Source of the DNA: Scalesia atractyloides
Taxonomy: Eukaryota; Streptophyta; Magnoliopsida; Asterales; Asteraceae
Direction of reading: 5' to 3'
Assembly (NCBI GenBank): GCA_947069175.1
Contig: CAMTDV010000022.1
Location: 40,343,027-40,407,026 of the forward strand
Length of the DNA stretch: 64,000 bases
In this document: positions 24,441 through 34,660 of the stretch, piece by piece
How the letters are laid out: every line of letters starts with the position of its first letter
How positions within the stretch are numbered: the stretch's first letter is position 1
The notes under the pieces: generated by a model
What the model was told of the DNA's origin: nothing
What the model saw: the letters and a program-made list of their open reading frames with translations, nothing else
The model's database searches: none
Position numbers and translations under genes: made by a program

Positions 24441-26517
24441 AAAAGGACAGGTGCACCCCAAGGTGATGAGCTAGGACATATGAATCCTTTGTCAGTCAGC
24501 TCTTGCAGTTGACTGGCCAGCTCTTGCATTTCGGATGGGGCTAACCTATAAGGAGATTTTGCAACTGGTGTAGCTCCAGGTATAACATCAATGCGGAATT
24601 CGACTTCTCTCACGGGAGGAAGTCCTGAAATGTCGTCAGGAAAAACTTGGGGAAAATCTTTTACTACTGGGATGTCTTCGAGTTTCTTCTCCTTGGTTCC
24701 CTTTTTGACGACATGAGTTAGGAATGCGACATAATTCTTGCGGAGATATTTTCGGGCTTGAAGACAGGACATTAATTTGAGTCCTTTCGAAGGGGTTTCT
24801 CCAAAGATTCGTAGAGTCTGACCGTTTGTAAGAGGAATGCGAATGAACTTTTCGCGGCATACAACTTCAGCATGATGTTGGCTGAGCCAGTCCATACCAA
24901 TTATAATGTCGAAACTTCCCAACTTCATAGGAATGAGCTCAACTGGAAAATCGTGATCGTTTAGGGTGAGAGTACAATTGCGTATAATAGAGTTTAATGA
25001 GACCGGGTTTCCGTCAGCAACTTCTACCGTTATGGATTCCATGAGTTTATCACGAGTTTGGTTGAGGATGGGTTCAAATTCTAAGGACACAAAACTCTTA
25101 TCCACGCCACTATCAAATAACATGGATGCATAACTACCATTGATGAGAAACGTACCGTTAACCACATTTTTGTCAGCCCTAGCTTGATTGGCGTTGATGT
25201 TGAAAGCTCTTCCCCTAGCAGGTGGAGGAGCTTGGTTAGCCTGGTTTACTAGATTTGCTTGAGCTTCGGCATGGATGATGTTCACTAAGCGTGGACAGGT
25301 GTTCCTGAAGTGGTTCGGGTCTCCACAGTTGTAACAAGCCCGCATAGGTTGCATCATGGGGTAGTTGGGTTGGTAGTAGGATTGGGCTACATGTTGAGTA
25401 GGTGGTAGGAGCAAAGGTTGTTGGGCTTGACCCACTATCTGATGGTGGGTTTGGGTTGAGGGCTGATTGCGGTTCGTTCGCTGAAGTGCGCGACAGGTTT
25501 GGATGGTGTGACCTGCGCGGCCACAGCCGGTGCAATATTGGCACAGATGTTCGGGAAAGTGATGGTATTGGCAACGGTTGCATTTTGGGTATGGGCCGGA
25601 GTATGGCTTTTTATATGGTGCAGCCGAGGGGGCAACTTGGGTGATGGGTGCAGCAGTAATAGGGAGGTTTGTTTGTGTGATAGCAAAGTTTCTGCCGTTT
25701 CGTTTCCTCTTACTAGCAAACTTTGAGGAGGAGGTGGAATGGTTTGAATTTTGGCCCTCAATGGGGGCTTTCTTTTTCTCATCCTTAAATTTGCCGTTTC
25801 GGATGCGATTCTCGGTAAGCTCGGTAGCTAGTTCCATAGCAGCTTCAAGTGTTGCAGGGGAAGTGCTTAGAACTGAGTCTTGAATTTTCGAGGGGAGGCC
25901 TCGAATATAGTGTTCGACTAAGCGGTATACTAGGGTGAACAAGTTGGGGATCATTTGGTTCAACTCTAGAAACCTTTTGTTGTAGGAAGTATGATCTCCT
26001 TCCTTTTGCGTTAACGAGTGGAATTCATCCTCTAACTTTTTGATCTCGCTTCTTGGACAGAAGCGTCTCGTCATGATTTCCCTTAACTCCTCCCATGTTA
26101 AGGCCATTGCATCTTCGATTCCTCTCTTACCTTTTTCTGTATTCCACCAGGTAAGAGCTACTCCAAATAGTCTCCCGGTTGCGTAATGTACCTTGCGATC
26201 CTCGGGACAATCGCAATTGAGGAAGGTGTTTTCCATTTCCTCAAACCAGTGGAGGAGAGCAGTGACACCTTCGGTCCCTTTATATTTCGGGGGGATCGCA
26301 AGACTTGAAGTGTTTGTAAGAGCACTTTTTGGAGGGAGGTGTTGTCGACGTTCTGGTCTTCTTGATTGGGAGGGTTGATGGGATTTGCGGCGAGAGCTTG
26401 TTGGACTTGAATTACGATGTCAGGAAGCACCGCGGCCATTTGTTTTGCGATTTTGGTGGCCAAGCGTTCGTTTGACCTTCCTGACTTTCTACCCCCACAT
26501 TGCTGCCTAGCCGACAT
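24441..26517 (-). pseudogene. Element B: gag and protease
   Basis: The start ATG at 26517 opens MSARQQCGGRKSGRSNERLA, followed by a frameshift near 26300. The next frame runs for 631 codons. It contains the gag core (CPEDRKVHYATGRLFGVALT, RGLPSKIQDSVL), a basic linker, knuckles CTGCGRAGHTIQTC and CYNCGDPNHFRNTC (both C-x2-C-x4-H-x4-C), and the protease with FDSGVD in place of DSGAD, so position 4 of the active-site motif is changed. IIIGMDWLSQHHAEV and the RT entry VEFRIDVIPGATPVAKSPY follow. Element E at 40412 has the same organisation. Confidence 0.92.
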
Positions 26518-27335
26518 CTACAGGAACATACATAAGAAGATGGTGAGTTTAAGGAGTCTTTTTAGGTGTCATGTGTCATCAAATGAAATAAAAATAACAT
26601 AATTATCAATAATGCAACTACATCCATAGGATGTCTTGGGTTTGCTCATGTTTGGGCCTCTAATGTCCCCCATACCATCACCTGTTTAGTCATGTGGGCC
26701 CCCATGACTATTGGCTTGGTAGGATTCACATTGGTGTTGGCGGTTTAACACTCGCATCACCCGAATGAAAACCATGAAATATGTTTGCGAGATGTATGGT
26801 AGGAGGGTGTCCAGGTGTAGACACAATGACAACTCAAAGTGGGGTTAGCTCACACGACGTTTGGTATAGCATGCTTTGGCCTAATAGGTCCTTCGTACTC
26901 TCATCGTTAGTCCCCAGGTAGGCAAACTGGTCCTTTATTTTGGATTTATACGAATGCCAAGCCTAGACAGGACGTTCCGACTACCGGTACTTGTACCCTT
27001 CCAGTTACTACATGCCCATCATGAGAACTCACTTTGATGTGATTTGAAAAAAATACAAAAATCGGTGCAAAAATCATGGAAATTGTGTGGTGTGTGCTCT
27101 CATGGATATGATATGTTATGAGGATATGATTCATGATGAGCATTGTATAGAAATATGTACTTATGAACATGCTTGCATAACATTGAATGTAACAATAAAC
27201 ATAAAGCATATAAAACATCATGAATTTTGTATGTAACACATAAACAATTTAAATAATTCTAATCAACTATAGTATAGGCTCTAAGGGTCTAATAACCTAT
27301 CCTATATCCCTATAGTCATGGCTCTGATACCAATC
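26518..27335 (-). other. Element B: 5' leader with Met PBS at 27321-27332
   Basis: Leader between the 5' LTR and gag. GCTCTGATACCA on the plus strand is the complement of TGGTATCAGAGC, a perfect initiator-Met primer site, four bases from the LTR end. The remaining 800 bases match the element E leader (39604-40411) over their length, in reverse. The packaging signal should lie here. No long ORF. Confidence 0.85.
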
Positions 27336-28418
27336 TGTCAGACCCCGACCCGCACGGAATAAGAGTCGGGGCATAATTGGGTTATCACCAAAGCTCATGA
27401 TGTTTACTAAAATGTTTCAGATTTATTAAATTCAAATTACAACTTAAATGTTCAAGCCAAATTCATACAATACAAGGAAAGGAAAATTAAATAAACAATC
27501 CAAAATCTAAACTGATTTATTCTTCTAGGCCGTCCTATATGTTTCTTGCTTCAACTGGAGCACCTGTATCATGTGTAAAAATGGGGAATTTTGGGTCAAC
27601 AAAAGTTGGCGAGTGAACCTTGTTAAAAACCTTTGTTATTGATTTCTTGTTGTATTTATATGGAAAAATTGTGCAATAATCATATGTGAGCAAACGTAAA
27701 TAAACAAACAATAACAAACCACCTTGCATGAGTATATGACATGAATAATAATGTATATGTTGGCAACGTCACATTCCGCTCATAGGTAATGGGGAACGGA
27801 CGAGCCTATGATGATGTATGTGAGATCAAGGCTCAATCAAACGGAGCCGATCGTATGTTGGCAACGCCACGTTCCGCTCATAGGTAATGGGGAACAGTTC
27901 CGCTCATAGGTAATGGGGAACAGACGAGCCTATGATGATGTATGTACTGAAAATGATAAATTTAATCTAAACATTAACTACACAAACAATTGATACATAT
28001 TGGATACACATTTGATCATGGATATGATGGATGCACAAGTGTTTAAATGTAATAAATAATAAGCGACACATGATACACCCCAAAATGTGATTAAAACGGG
28101 GAATTGGTAGAGATTCACTCACATTGGGTGCGTTCGTTTGATGATGTTGGATGCGCACGAGTTTTTTGAATTGGATTGACGAGGAAAACTAACCTAAAAA
28201 TAATAACGAAATAGTTCGGTAAGTAATGGATTTCTAGATTTATTTTTGTGAGTTTAAGGACATTTTCTAATTTTAAAATATTATATTTAAGTATTTTTAA
28301 TTGATTTTTAAATTAAATAAATAAATAAAAAGAATTAAAAATTTTTGACTTTTTGACCGTTGACCGGTCCGTTGACCGTTGACCGGGACGTTGACCGGTC
28401 GGACTGTGACTTATGTGT

Positions 28419-28495
28419 GCGCTGGGTGAGGCTCGAACCCGAGACCTCTCGTACGCGTGCACGCAGCTCTACCAACTGAGCTACGTGTCTAACCC
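28419..28495 (-). other. tRNA-like module 4 in 5' LTR of B
   Basis: The minus strand reads GGGTTAGACACGTAGCTCAG TTGGTAGAGC, a perfect D-arm (GCTC..GAGC) and canonical A box, then CGGGTTCGAGCC, a canonical B box. It resembles plant Thr/Lys tRNA genes in these parts. The anticodon arm and acceptor do not fold normally. Confidence 0.75.
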
Positions 28496-28582
28496 GAAAT
28501 ATTTCTGATTTTAATTATACTTATTACTATTAAGATTATTCAGAATTCTATTTAATTTAAAAAGGTTTTTAAATCATTGAAC

Positions 28583-28664
28583 CGGTGTGAGGGCCTGGAC
28601 TCGAACCCGCGTCCATAGCCTTGTATTGGACACAACCCGACCAACTGGGCTGTGTGACTAACCC
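28583..28664 (-). other. tRNA-like module 3 in 5' LTR of B
   Basis: The minus strand has GTCACACAGCCCAGTTGGTC at the A-box site and GCGGGTTCGAGTCC as B box. The start GGGTTA is 169 bases from that of module 4. Confidence 0.7.
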
Positions 28665-28749
28665 GAATGATATGCGATTTAATTACATTTGTTCACTATC
28701 TGCGCCTTAATATATATCAGTATTAAAAATGGTTGGAAATTTGTAAGAA

Positions 28750-28831
28750 CCGGGCAGCGTGTTAGGACTCGAACACGGGACCATGATATTAAATTTGCAC
28801 ACAGTCCACCACTAGACTGTGTGTCTAACCC
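28750..28831 (-). other. tRNA-like module 2 in 5' LTR of B
   Basis: The minus strand starts GGGTTAGACACACAGTCTAG and has GTGTTCGAGTCC at the B-box site. The B-box G is changed relative to module 3. The start is 167 bases from module 3. Confidence 0.66.
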
Positions 28832-29670
28832 GGTATAATATTCGGTTTTAATTAAACTTATACACATATTGCCTTCGTCTTCTTCATTTATAACGACACA
28901 GACAAAGATGTCCGACTGTTCTTGCTTAAATCGTTCGTCTAACATATAAATGATTGTAATGTAATGGATAAAGAGGGTTTTGGAAATGAATGTACCGAAA
29001 AAGATGTTTTTCTCAGAACTCCGGCAAAGGTCGTCGGCTTTGTTTTGTGAATTCCGTCTGATTGAAACAATTAACAGTTTTGATCGATGAGTTGCGAAAT
29101 CAAGTTACTAAACAAGGATTATCAGAGGGTTTAGATGTTTGTACCGATTCACAGCGTGTTTTCGGAAATTTTCAGAGATTTTCCGGCGAGTGCATATTAT
29201 CCGACAACGTCGTCTGAGACCGATTCTGGTTGAAGGATTTGAGTTAGTAAAAGTCTAACAATGAATTGAAAATGAAAGAATCGAGAAATTTTCCGATTTG
29301 ATGTATGTCTCGGTTTTTCGGCGAAAGTCCGGCGATAGCAGATAACGTTTCCGACGAACAGAAGTTAGAGTGAAAATGAAATTGAGGGTGCTGCGAGTGT
29401 TTCCGAGATATGAGGCGATGTATTATCAGTGTAAATCAGGAGTAATATGATTTCGGTTTTCAATCTCGAAAATCATATGAATCGAGTTCATTGAAGACGG
29501 AATTGATTAAGAACGTGGGTTGTAATTGATTTATCGGTTATATTCAGTAACTCGCGATCACTCAAAAGTCTCTGATATTTGAAAGCCGATGAGCAGTTTC
29601 AGTTCATGACGCAAACAGATAGATTCACGGGTGAAACTTAAGGTTTATTTGATTCATTGATTACACAAAC

Positions 29671-29746
29671 GAGTCAAGTGGCGGAGTGGTTAAGTGTTGC
29701 TTGTTTCATCCGGCTGACCCGGGTTCGAAACCCGGCAGCCTTTTTT
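29671..29746 (+). other. tRNA-like module 1 (antisense) with Pol III terminator, 5' LTR of B
   Basis: The plus strand has GTGGCGGAGTGGTTAAG (A box, Ser/Leu type) and CCGGGTTCGAAACCCGG, a perfect five-pair T-arm with canonical B box. TTTTTT begins two bases after the module, as at Pol III terminators. The seven bases before the A box do not pair with those after the T-arm, so no acceptor stem forms. Confidence 0.78.
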
Positions 29747-29927
29747 CCTTTTAATTTAATTTATTTTTACTTTTTAACAATTATAGTTTCTAAATTCTAA
29801 AATGTTTATTAATTATATATTATTTAAAATCAAAATTAATCATAAATACGCAACGAAATTTTATAACTTGATATTCGATTAATAAACGAAGCGGGTTTTG
29901 GAAACCCGTTTTTCGACGGATGTTACA

Positions 29928-30690
29928 AAGAAGTCCCAACTCAACTCTTAAGAGATTGCATTCCATAGTTTTTGAATGTAATCTGGTTTTGTAATCATGG
30001 ACCCAACATTTCTGTTGATTTACATTTAGGTGGAGTTGAGCTATGTCTTTCTTTTGTGCTTTAACCTTTTCTGTGAGTAACTTGTTACTTTCTCGAAGGC
30101 CGATGCACTGAGCCATTGCATTGTTGTAATCAATAGCCATTTGGAATTAAGTGCCCTGAGTTGAGCAACCCTATTCCTGCAAGGGTCAGTGCACAAAAGG
30201 TAGTTGACTGTGTGATCTTAGTTTGTCAGCTTGAGTTTGGGCTTGAGGTAGATTTTGGGGTGTTGGGCTACTAGTTGCTGCTTACAGGGCTTGAGGTTTC
30301 TGTTCGGCCACTTCTTCAGGATGAGATTCCTTTGATTATGTGTATAGCTCTTTGTTTGAGTGTAAGTGTTCCCACAACCAAGATACAAAGGAGTCTTTAT
30401 CATCACCCAAAAAGGAATTCATCTCATTCCTTACTTCCTCTTTTAGCCTCCCACGTTCAAGCAAGTACATCAAATATTCCATGATAGGATCAACATTATA
30501 GTCTCCAAAAAACTCATTTATCTTTTCCTTCACTTGATCTCGCAAGTTTGGGTCTTGATTTTGTGCCTGGGGTGTAGTGCTGTTAACGGATGCTTTGATC
30601 AGTGGGCGAAAGACAATGTTCGGATTTGCATTCGGTTATACGGGGCTGAAAACTATGTTCGAGTACTGAGCTTGGGCTGTAAACATCTTT
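29928..30690 (-). pseudogene. Copia-like copy 1: N-terminal gag
   Basis: The minus strand begins near 30690 (MFTAQAQYSN) and contains FSPV..PNANPNIVFRPL, which matches FSPVTNSDPNIIFSPL in copy 2 (58420-58480). It then has a helical acidic region (RDQVKEKINEFFGDYN), and after a frameshift a coiled-coil-like stretch (ITTMQ../ LRESNKLLTEKVKAQKKDIAQ) with QQKCWVHDYKT and ECNLLRVELG. It is cut at 29928 by element B and continues at 19230. It lacks the large N-terminal UBN2-like domain seen in copy 2, so it is shortened. Confidence 0.72.
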
Positions 30691-31384
30691 AGATAATTGA
30701 AACTGTACCGGTAAAAACATTAAAAATGTCGGAAAACTGTTTTTACCAAAATAGACAGTTAGACTCGTCTCGAAATTACGAATCCAATGATATATAATGT
30801 CAAAGACCTTTTCTGGAACTTTTTTTTGTAGCCTGTTTTCAAATAGTATCTTGAATTCGAATAGTATCTAGAATTCGAATAGTATCTCGAACAATTTGGA
30901 ACAGTAACTCCAATTTGAATAGTATCTTGAACTCTAACAGTAGATTCTAATAGTATCTCGGAACAGTATCTTATCCGAGATGGTGATGATTCGAGATGGT
31001 GATTATCTGAGATGGTGATAATGATCCAATATGGTGACGATGATCCGAGATGGTACGAAGATGAAGACAAAATTCAAAACTGATGATCCGAGATAGATTC
31101 TAGATGTATGTTCATCATTCGAGTCTTCAAGAGTTCTATCCGAGATGTAGTTCGAGATGGTTCGAGATGGTTCGAGTTACAAGCCTTTGATCCGAGATAG
31201 TTTGAGTCTTTAAGATATTATATCCGAGATATGAGACTTAGATCCGAGATCTTCAAGAAGATGATCCGAGTTCGTCCGAGATGATCTGAAGAAAATCAGA
31301 AACTCAACACCAGCTCTGAAACAGTAGCATGTACAATCCGAACACGTGTGATATCAGATCTGAGCCTGGAAACAGGTTCAAACA
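30691..31384 (-). other. Copia-like copy 1: 5' leader with repeated TCCGAGAT motif
   Basis: Between PBS and gag the leader holds many copies of TCCGAGAT and AGTATCT/GAATAGTATCT phrases (densest 30840-31290), spaced irregularly by 10-40 bases. No coding region is credible here. Similar phrases occur at 34270-34660 and 59330-59420, always on the element's 5' side or joined to its remnants. Confidence 0.65.
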
Positions 31385-31397
31385 GGCTCTGATACCA
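31385..31397 (-). other. Primer-binding site of copia-like copy 1
   Basis: GGCTCTGATACCA on the plus strand is the exact complement of TGGTATCAGAGCC, the initiator Met tRNA primer site. It lies two bases from the LTR. Confidence 0.88.
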
Positions 31398-31399
31398 AT

Positions 31400-31722
31400 T
31401 GTAAGTCTCGAAAGTCAGATCTTACGATATCAAACTTAGCTTGAAAGGTGGCGGAATCACACAAACAAGCTAAGAATCAAATGAAAGAAATAAGATGAAA
31501 ATAGAAAGGTTCAACTTGCACTCAAATCAAGAATTTGTCTAAATACAAGTGAAAATCAATCAAGGAGCCATCAAACCCTAATACATCATTATCTATATAT
31601 ACTAGAGGGTTTGTGCTCCATAACCCTAAACCCCTTAGGCCCAAGGGCTTCCCCAAGCCCATTACAATATAATGTCCCATTCCCTAAAAGATACTATTAC
31701 ATAAACCTATTAGTGCCTTACA
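31400..31722 (-). mobile_element. Copia-like LTR 2 (shared between two head-to-tail copies)
   Basis: Plus-strand ends TGTAAGTCTCGAAAG and ..TGCCTTACA, 323 bp. A PBS adjoins its left side, so it acts as 5' LTR for copy 1. A polypurine tract adjoins its right side, so it is also the 3' LTR for the element to the right. A minus-strand TATATATAG at about 31593-31602 is a likely TATA box. Confidence 0.85.
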
Positions 31723-31733
31723 ATCTCCCCTTA
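31723..31733 (-). other. Polypurine tract of copia-like copy 2
   Basis: The minus strand reads TAAGGGGAGAT directly before the LTR start TGTAAGG. The LTR 1 PPT (CTAGGGGAGAT) has the same form. Confidence 0.8.
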
Positions 31734-31792
31734 GGTTTACTCCATTAGTGTTAGTCTTACGCTTCGGGATTTCCAATCTTTGCTGCCTTGAA

Positions 31793-33945
31793 CTATGGAT
31801 TAATCAAGTGCAAATGTTTGTTCTGAATCACTATTGCTACCGCACTTGTACAAGATTTTGCACATTCTTCATATTTATCACTTGCTTGAATTTGATGTGC
31901 GCCTAGCATCAAGATTTCCTCCTCGTGAAAGCTAATTAGATCCAAAGTCTCAGCCAATCGGAATGCCTTCTCTTTTGTAACAATCACTGCCTCAGCCATT
32001 CTCGGATCATAAGCCCAGTAACAGACGTTCTTTAGCACATCCTTTGGGAAATTGGAGCAACAGAATTGACCTTATCTTTGTCGGTTGGTGGCCAAATAAT
32101 GTTCTGAAGTCGTTTATGTGTATGGGGATCTCGAATACCGGGGCTTTTCTTCAGATATGACTCAGTGATCTTCATAGTTGGGAAGTTGTGAGATACTTCT
32201 TATTCAAGTTTTGAATGAAATGCCCATCCCGGACCACGTTGATTTGGATCTGTGTCAGAATAATGAGCCCTCAACAGACTTTTCAGATCTATCTTCGTCC
32301 ATGACTCAAATTGTGTCTGCTTGGAGTAGTATTCTCTCTGGCCGCTCTCCCTCGTGACTACCCATAGGTTCCTATCATGATCATATCTCCAACACTTTAC
32401 CTCTGACTTGTTTCCGACCTTGTCGTAATGGCTTGATCCTAGCTCCATGACATACCGATCCGATACTTTGGATGGATCTTTTGGTTGGAAGTTTCCATCT
32501 AGGGGATTTACATCTTGATTCTTCATGACAAGCGTTTTCTTGTTGTTTGGATTCCTTTTATGAGGCTGCTTTCTTTTCTTTAATTTTTAAGCTGTTAGAT
32601 AGGCATTCAATCCTGCTTCATATTCTGCGTTGGTTGCAGTCTTTTCCTTTTCGGTGCGCTCACGATGTGCAACATTCTGAGGATCATCATTCTTATCTAC
32701 AAATTCACCACCAAATTTCTTCTACAACTTAGCTTTTATTTCATAGATATCTGTCATTAACAAGCTCACATAACCGTGAAGTTGCTCAATAGCTTGATCT
32801 CTAATTGTTATTTGATTTTGTAAGGACGCTATCTGAGCGTTTTTCAATTCGTTCCTTATTCCAGCAGCACCACTCTTCGTTGTAGCTTGCCAATATCCAC
32901 CACTTCATCGTCATCACTATCAGACTGCTCAATAAATTTCATCTTTTCAGCAGCCATTCTCATTGCAGCCTCTTCATGTTCGAACAAACCACCACTAGAA
33001 CTGCCTGCTTCACCACGAACTCCACTTGAACTTTCTAGCTGTGAGATTGGATCAAGAATAGGACTTGGGCTTGAAGGCTTGGGGCTATCAGGGGCTTCAG
33101 GCAATAATTTTTCTCTATTTCAGCTTTTTCAGACTGCACTTCTTCGGAAGGAACAATGCTAGGATGAGGGATCCCAGAATCGCCCTTAAGTGATGCAAGT
33201 AGTGCTTCAAGGTTCTCAGCAGAAATTGGATTTATCTCTCTAACTGCTTCCGTCCGACGTGGTCCATTGACAATCTGAATGTCGTGTTCTTCAGCTATGA
33301 AGGTTGTCATAGGTTTTGGTGTAGATACAACTTCTTGAAACTTTCCATGTTTAACCAGCTCATATCTTCTAACAAACTTGACCTTTGTAGTATCACGCTG
33401 TTTGCAGACCACTTCAAAACAGCTCGGTCCTAGCAGCTTCAGATTCAGATAGTTTGTGCCCTTTATCAACTCTGGATATTTCTTATCAACAATCATTTGC
33501 ACGAACCTCAGATATAAAAAACCTTCTTGTTTGTGCTTTCTAACATACTCTTCATGTTGTCGAAGATGAAAATTGAAAAGTTGTAATCCTAGTCATTTAC
33601 CAACGCAACAAGTGCCGCTGTTTGTGTCTGATTCAGCTGATCCAGGCCACCTTTATTCTCGGAAATATACTTTAAGAAAATGTGAGCGAGACACCTCAAG
33701 TAAGGTGGGAATAGTTTCTTCAATACTGTCGGTGTTGCTCCTTCATAGCTCATGCGACGTAATGCTTTCATCACACTGTCTCTATCAAATGTTGTTGGAT
33801 GACGTTCGCTATCTCCAAACTACAGAGCTTCTCGTACATCTGCTTTCGAAACCTTGATCTCTCTTTCACCAATCTTTGATTCAATGTAAGCACTACCTCC
33901 TTTGACTTTAGCGTTGGTCCAAAGTCCTGAATCATGTCTTCATCA
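31793..33945 (-). pseudogene. Accessory ORF downstream in copia-like copy 2 (function unknown)
   Basis: Minus-strand frames lie end to end in three phases. They read FGDSERHPTTFDRDSV, MKALRRMSYEGATPTVLKKL and LNQTQTAALVALVND near 33840-33590, DKKYPELIKGTNYLNLKLLG near 33500, a Ser/Pro-rich acidic stretch near 33100 with EQSDSDDDE, a motif-rich piece at 32526-32200, and ACWAYDPRMAEAVIV-like text near 32030. They form one broken gene between leader remnants and the 3' PPT. No RT, protease or integrase motif is present. I recall similar proteins annotated as hypothetical in Asteraceae retroelement-rich genomes, but cannot assign a function. Frameshifts near 33590, 33110, 32850 and 32100. Confidence 0.62.
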
Positions 33946-34660
33946 ATGACTGGATTTGTCCTTCATGTATGAGTAAGTCGGCAGTTGCTCAGTCCGTCTA
34001 TCAAAGAGTTGAATCTTTCACGATATCACGGTGGAGGCTCAGATAAATAGAAAGCTTGATTATGAAAGGACTCAACTTCCGTATTGCATTTCTCCATCAT
34101 TTTTTGCGCCACTTTCTGCACTTGAACAAAGATGTCAGCATTTATCGCAAAAATTAACTTTAATTGACCCTCTTGACCATTTGATAGATCAATTAGTCGA
34201 TAAGTTAACAGTTTAGGTGAAAAAGATCAGAGGTTCAAAACAAAATTGAAACAAAAGGTTCAAGGATTCACACCATATTGAACTGGTTAGATAAATTCAG
34301 ATGAGTCAGGTCAAGACATCTCGAGTGATAAGGGTTCAACTCAATGATCCCTTGTTATCTGAGATACATAAGGTCCATATAAGTTCATCCGAGAGGCATC
34401 CAAGATGCATCCGAGATGCAAGAGTTCTACCGAGATGAGAGAGATCTGAGATAGACAGATGTTCGAAATGACTCAAGATGACTCGAGATGGGCTTATAAA
34501 GACTCGAAATAGGGCCATGCCCACTCCAAACAGTAGTTAGATATAGTTGGGCCTGGTCCATCTCGAAACAGTACTCAGAAACAGAGTGGGTCCATTCGAG
34601 ATGAGTGGGCCCAATTGAAACATTATTTTCCCAGAAATATTTTGATCTTTTTAGGCCCCG
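33946..34660 (-). other. Leader-like segment with TCCGAGAT repeats joined to the accessory ORF
   Basis: 34270-34660 has the same TCCGAGATG and GACTCGAGATG phrases as the leader at 30840-31290. The piece from 33946 to 34270 has only short frames. If this is a leader, then gag and pol between it and the accessory ORF were lost. No gene recognised. Confidence 0.5.

Larger units (their letters stand above)
19231..29927 (-). mobile_element. Full-length Ty3/gypsy element B (10.7 kb, TSD AAGAA)
   Basis: All parts are present on the minus strand: 5' LTR 27336-29927, Met PBS 27321-27332, leader, gag-pol 26517-21841, PPT near 21811-21822 and 3' LTR 19231-21806. The five bases before 19231 and after 29927 are both AAGAA, a 5-bp target duplication typical of gypsy integrase. 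The two LTRs are nearly identical by eye, so insertion is fairly recent. The target was a copia-like gag gene. The chromodomain-like tail and domain order place it in the chromoviruses, probably Tekay/Del. Confidence 0.93.
27336..29927 (-). mobile_element. 5' LTR of element B
   Basis: About 2592 bp, plus-strand ends TGTCAGACCCCGACC and ..GGATGTTACA. It matches the 3' LTR 19231-21806 nearly base for base, including repeats at 27760-27940 and all four tRNA-like modules. A run of GTTGACCG repeats at 28355-28402 next to module 4 is longer than in the 3' LTR copy. Confidence 0.92.

Noticed and set aside
25402..25883. Plus-strand frames opposite the gag of element B
   Set aside because: They lie antisense to a recognised gag and have no family motif; they arise from codon bias of the gag strand.
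28419..28495. A functional tRNA gene in the LTR
   Set aside because: A and B boxes are good, but the anticodon arm and acceptor stem do not fold, so it is called tRNA-like only.
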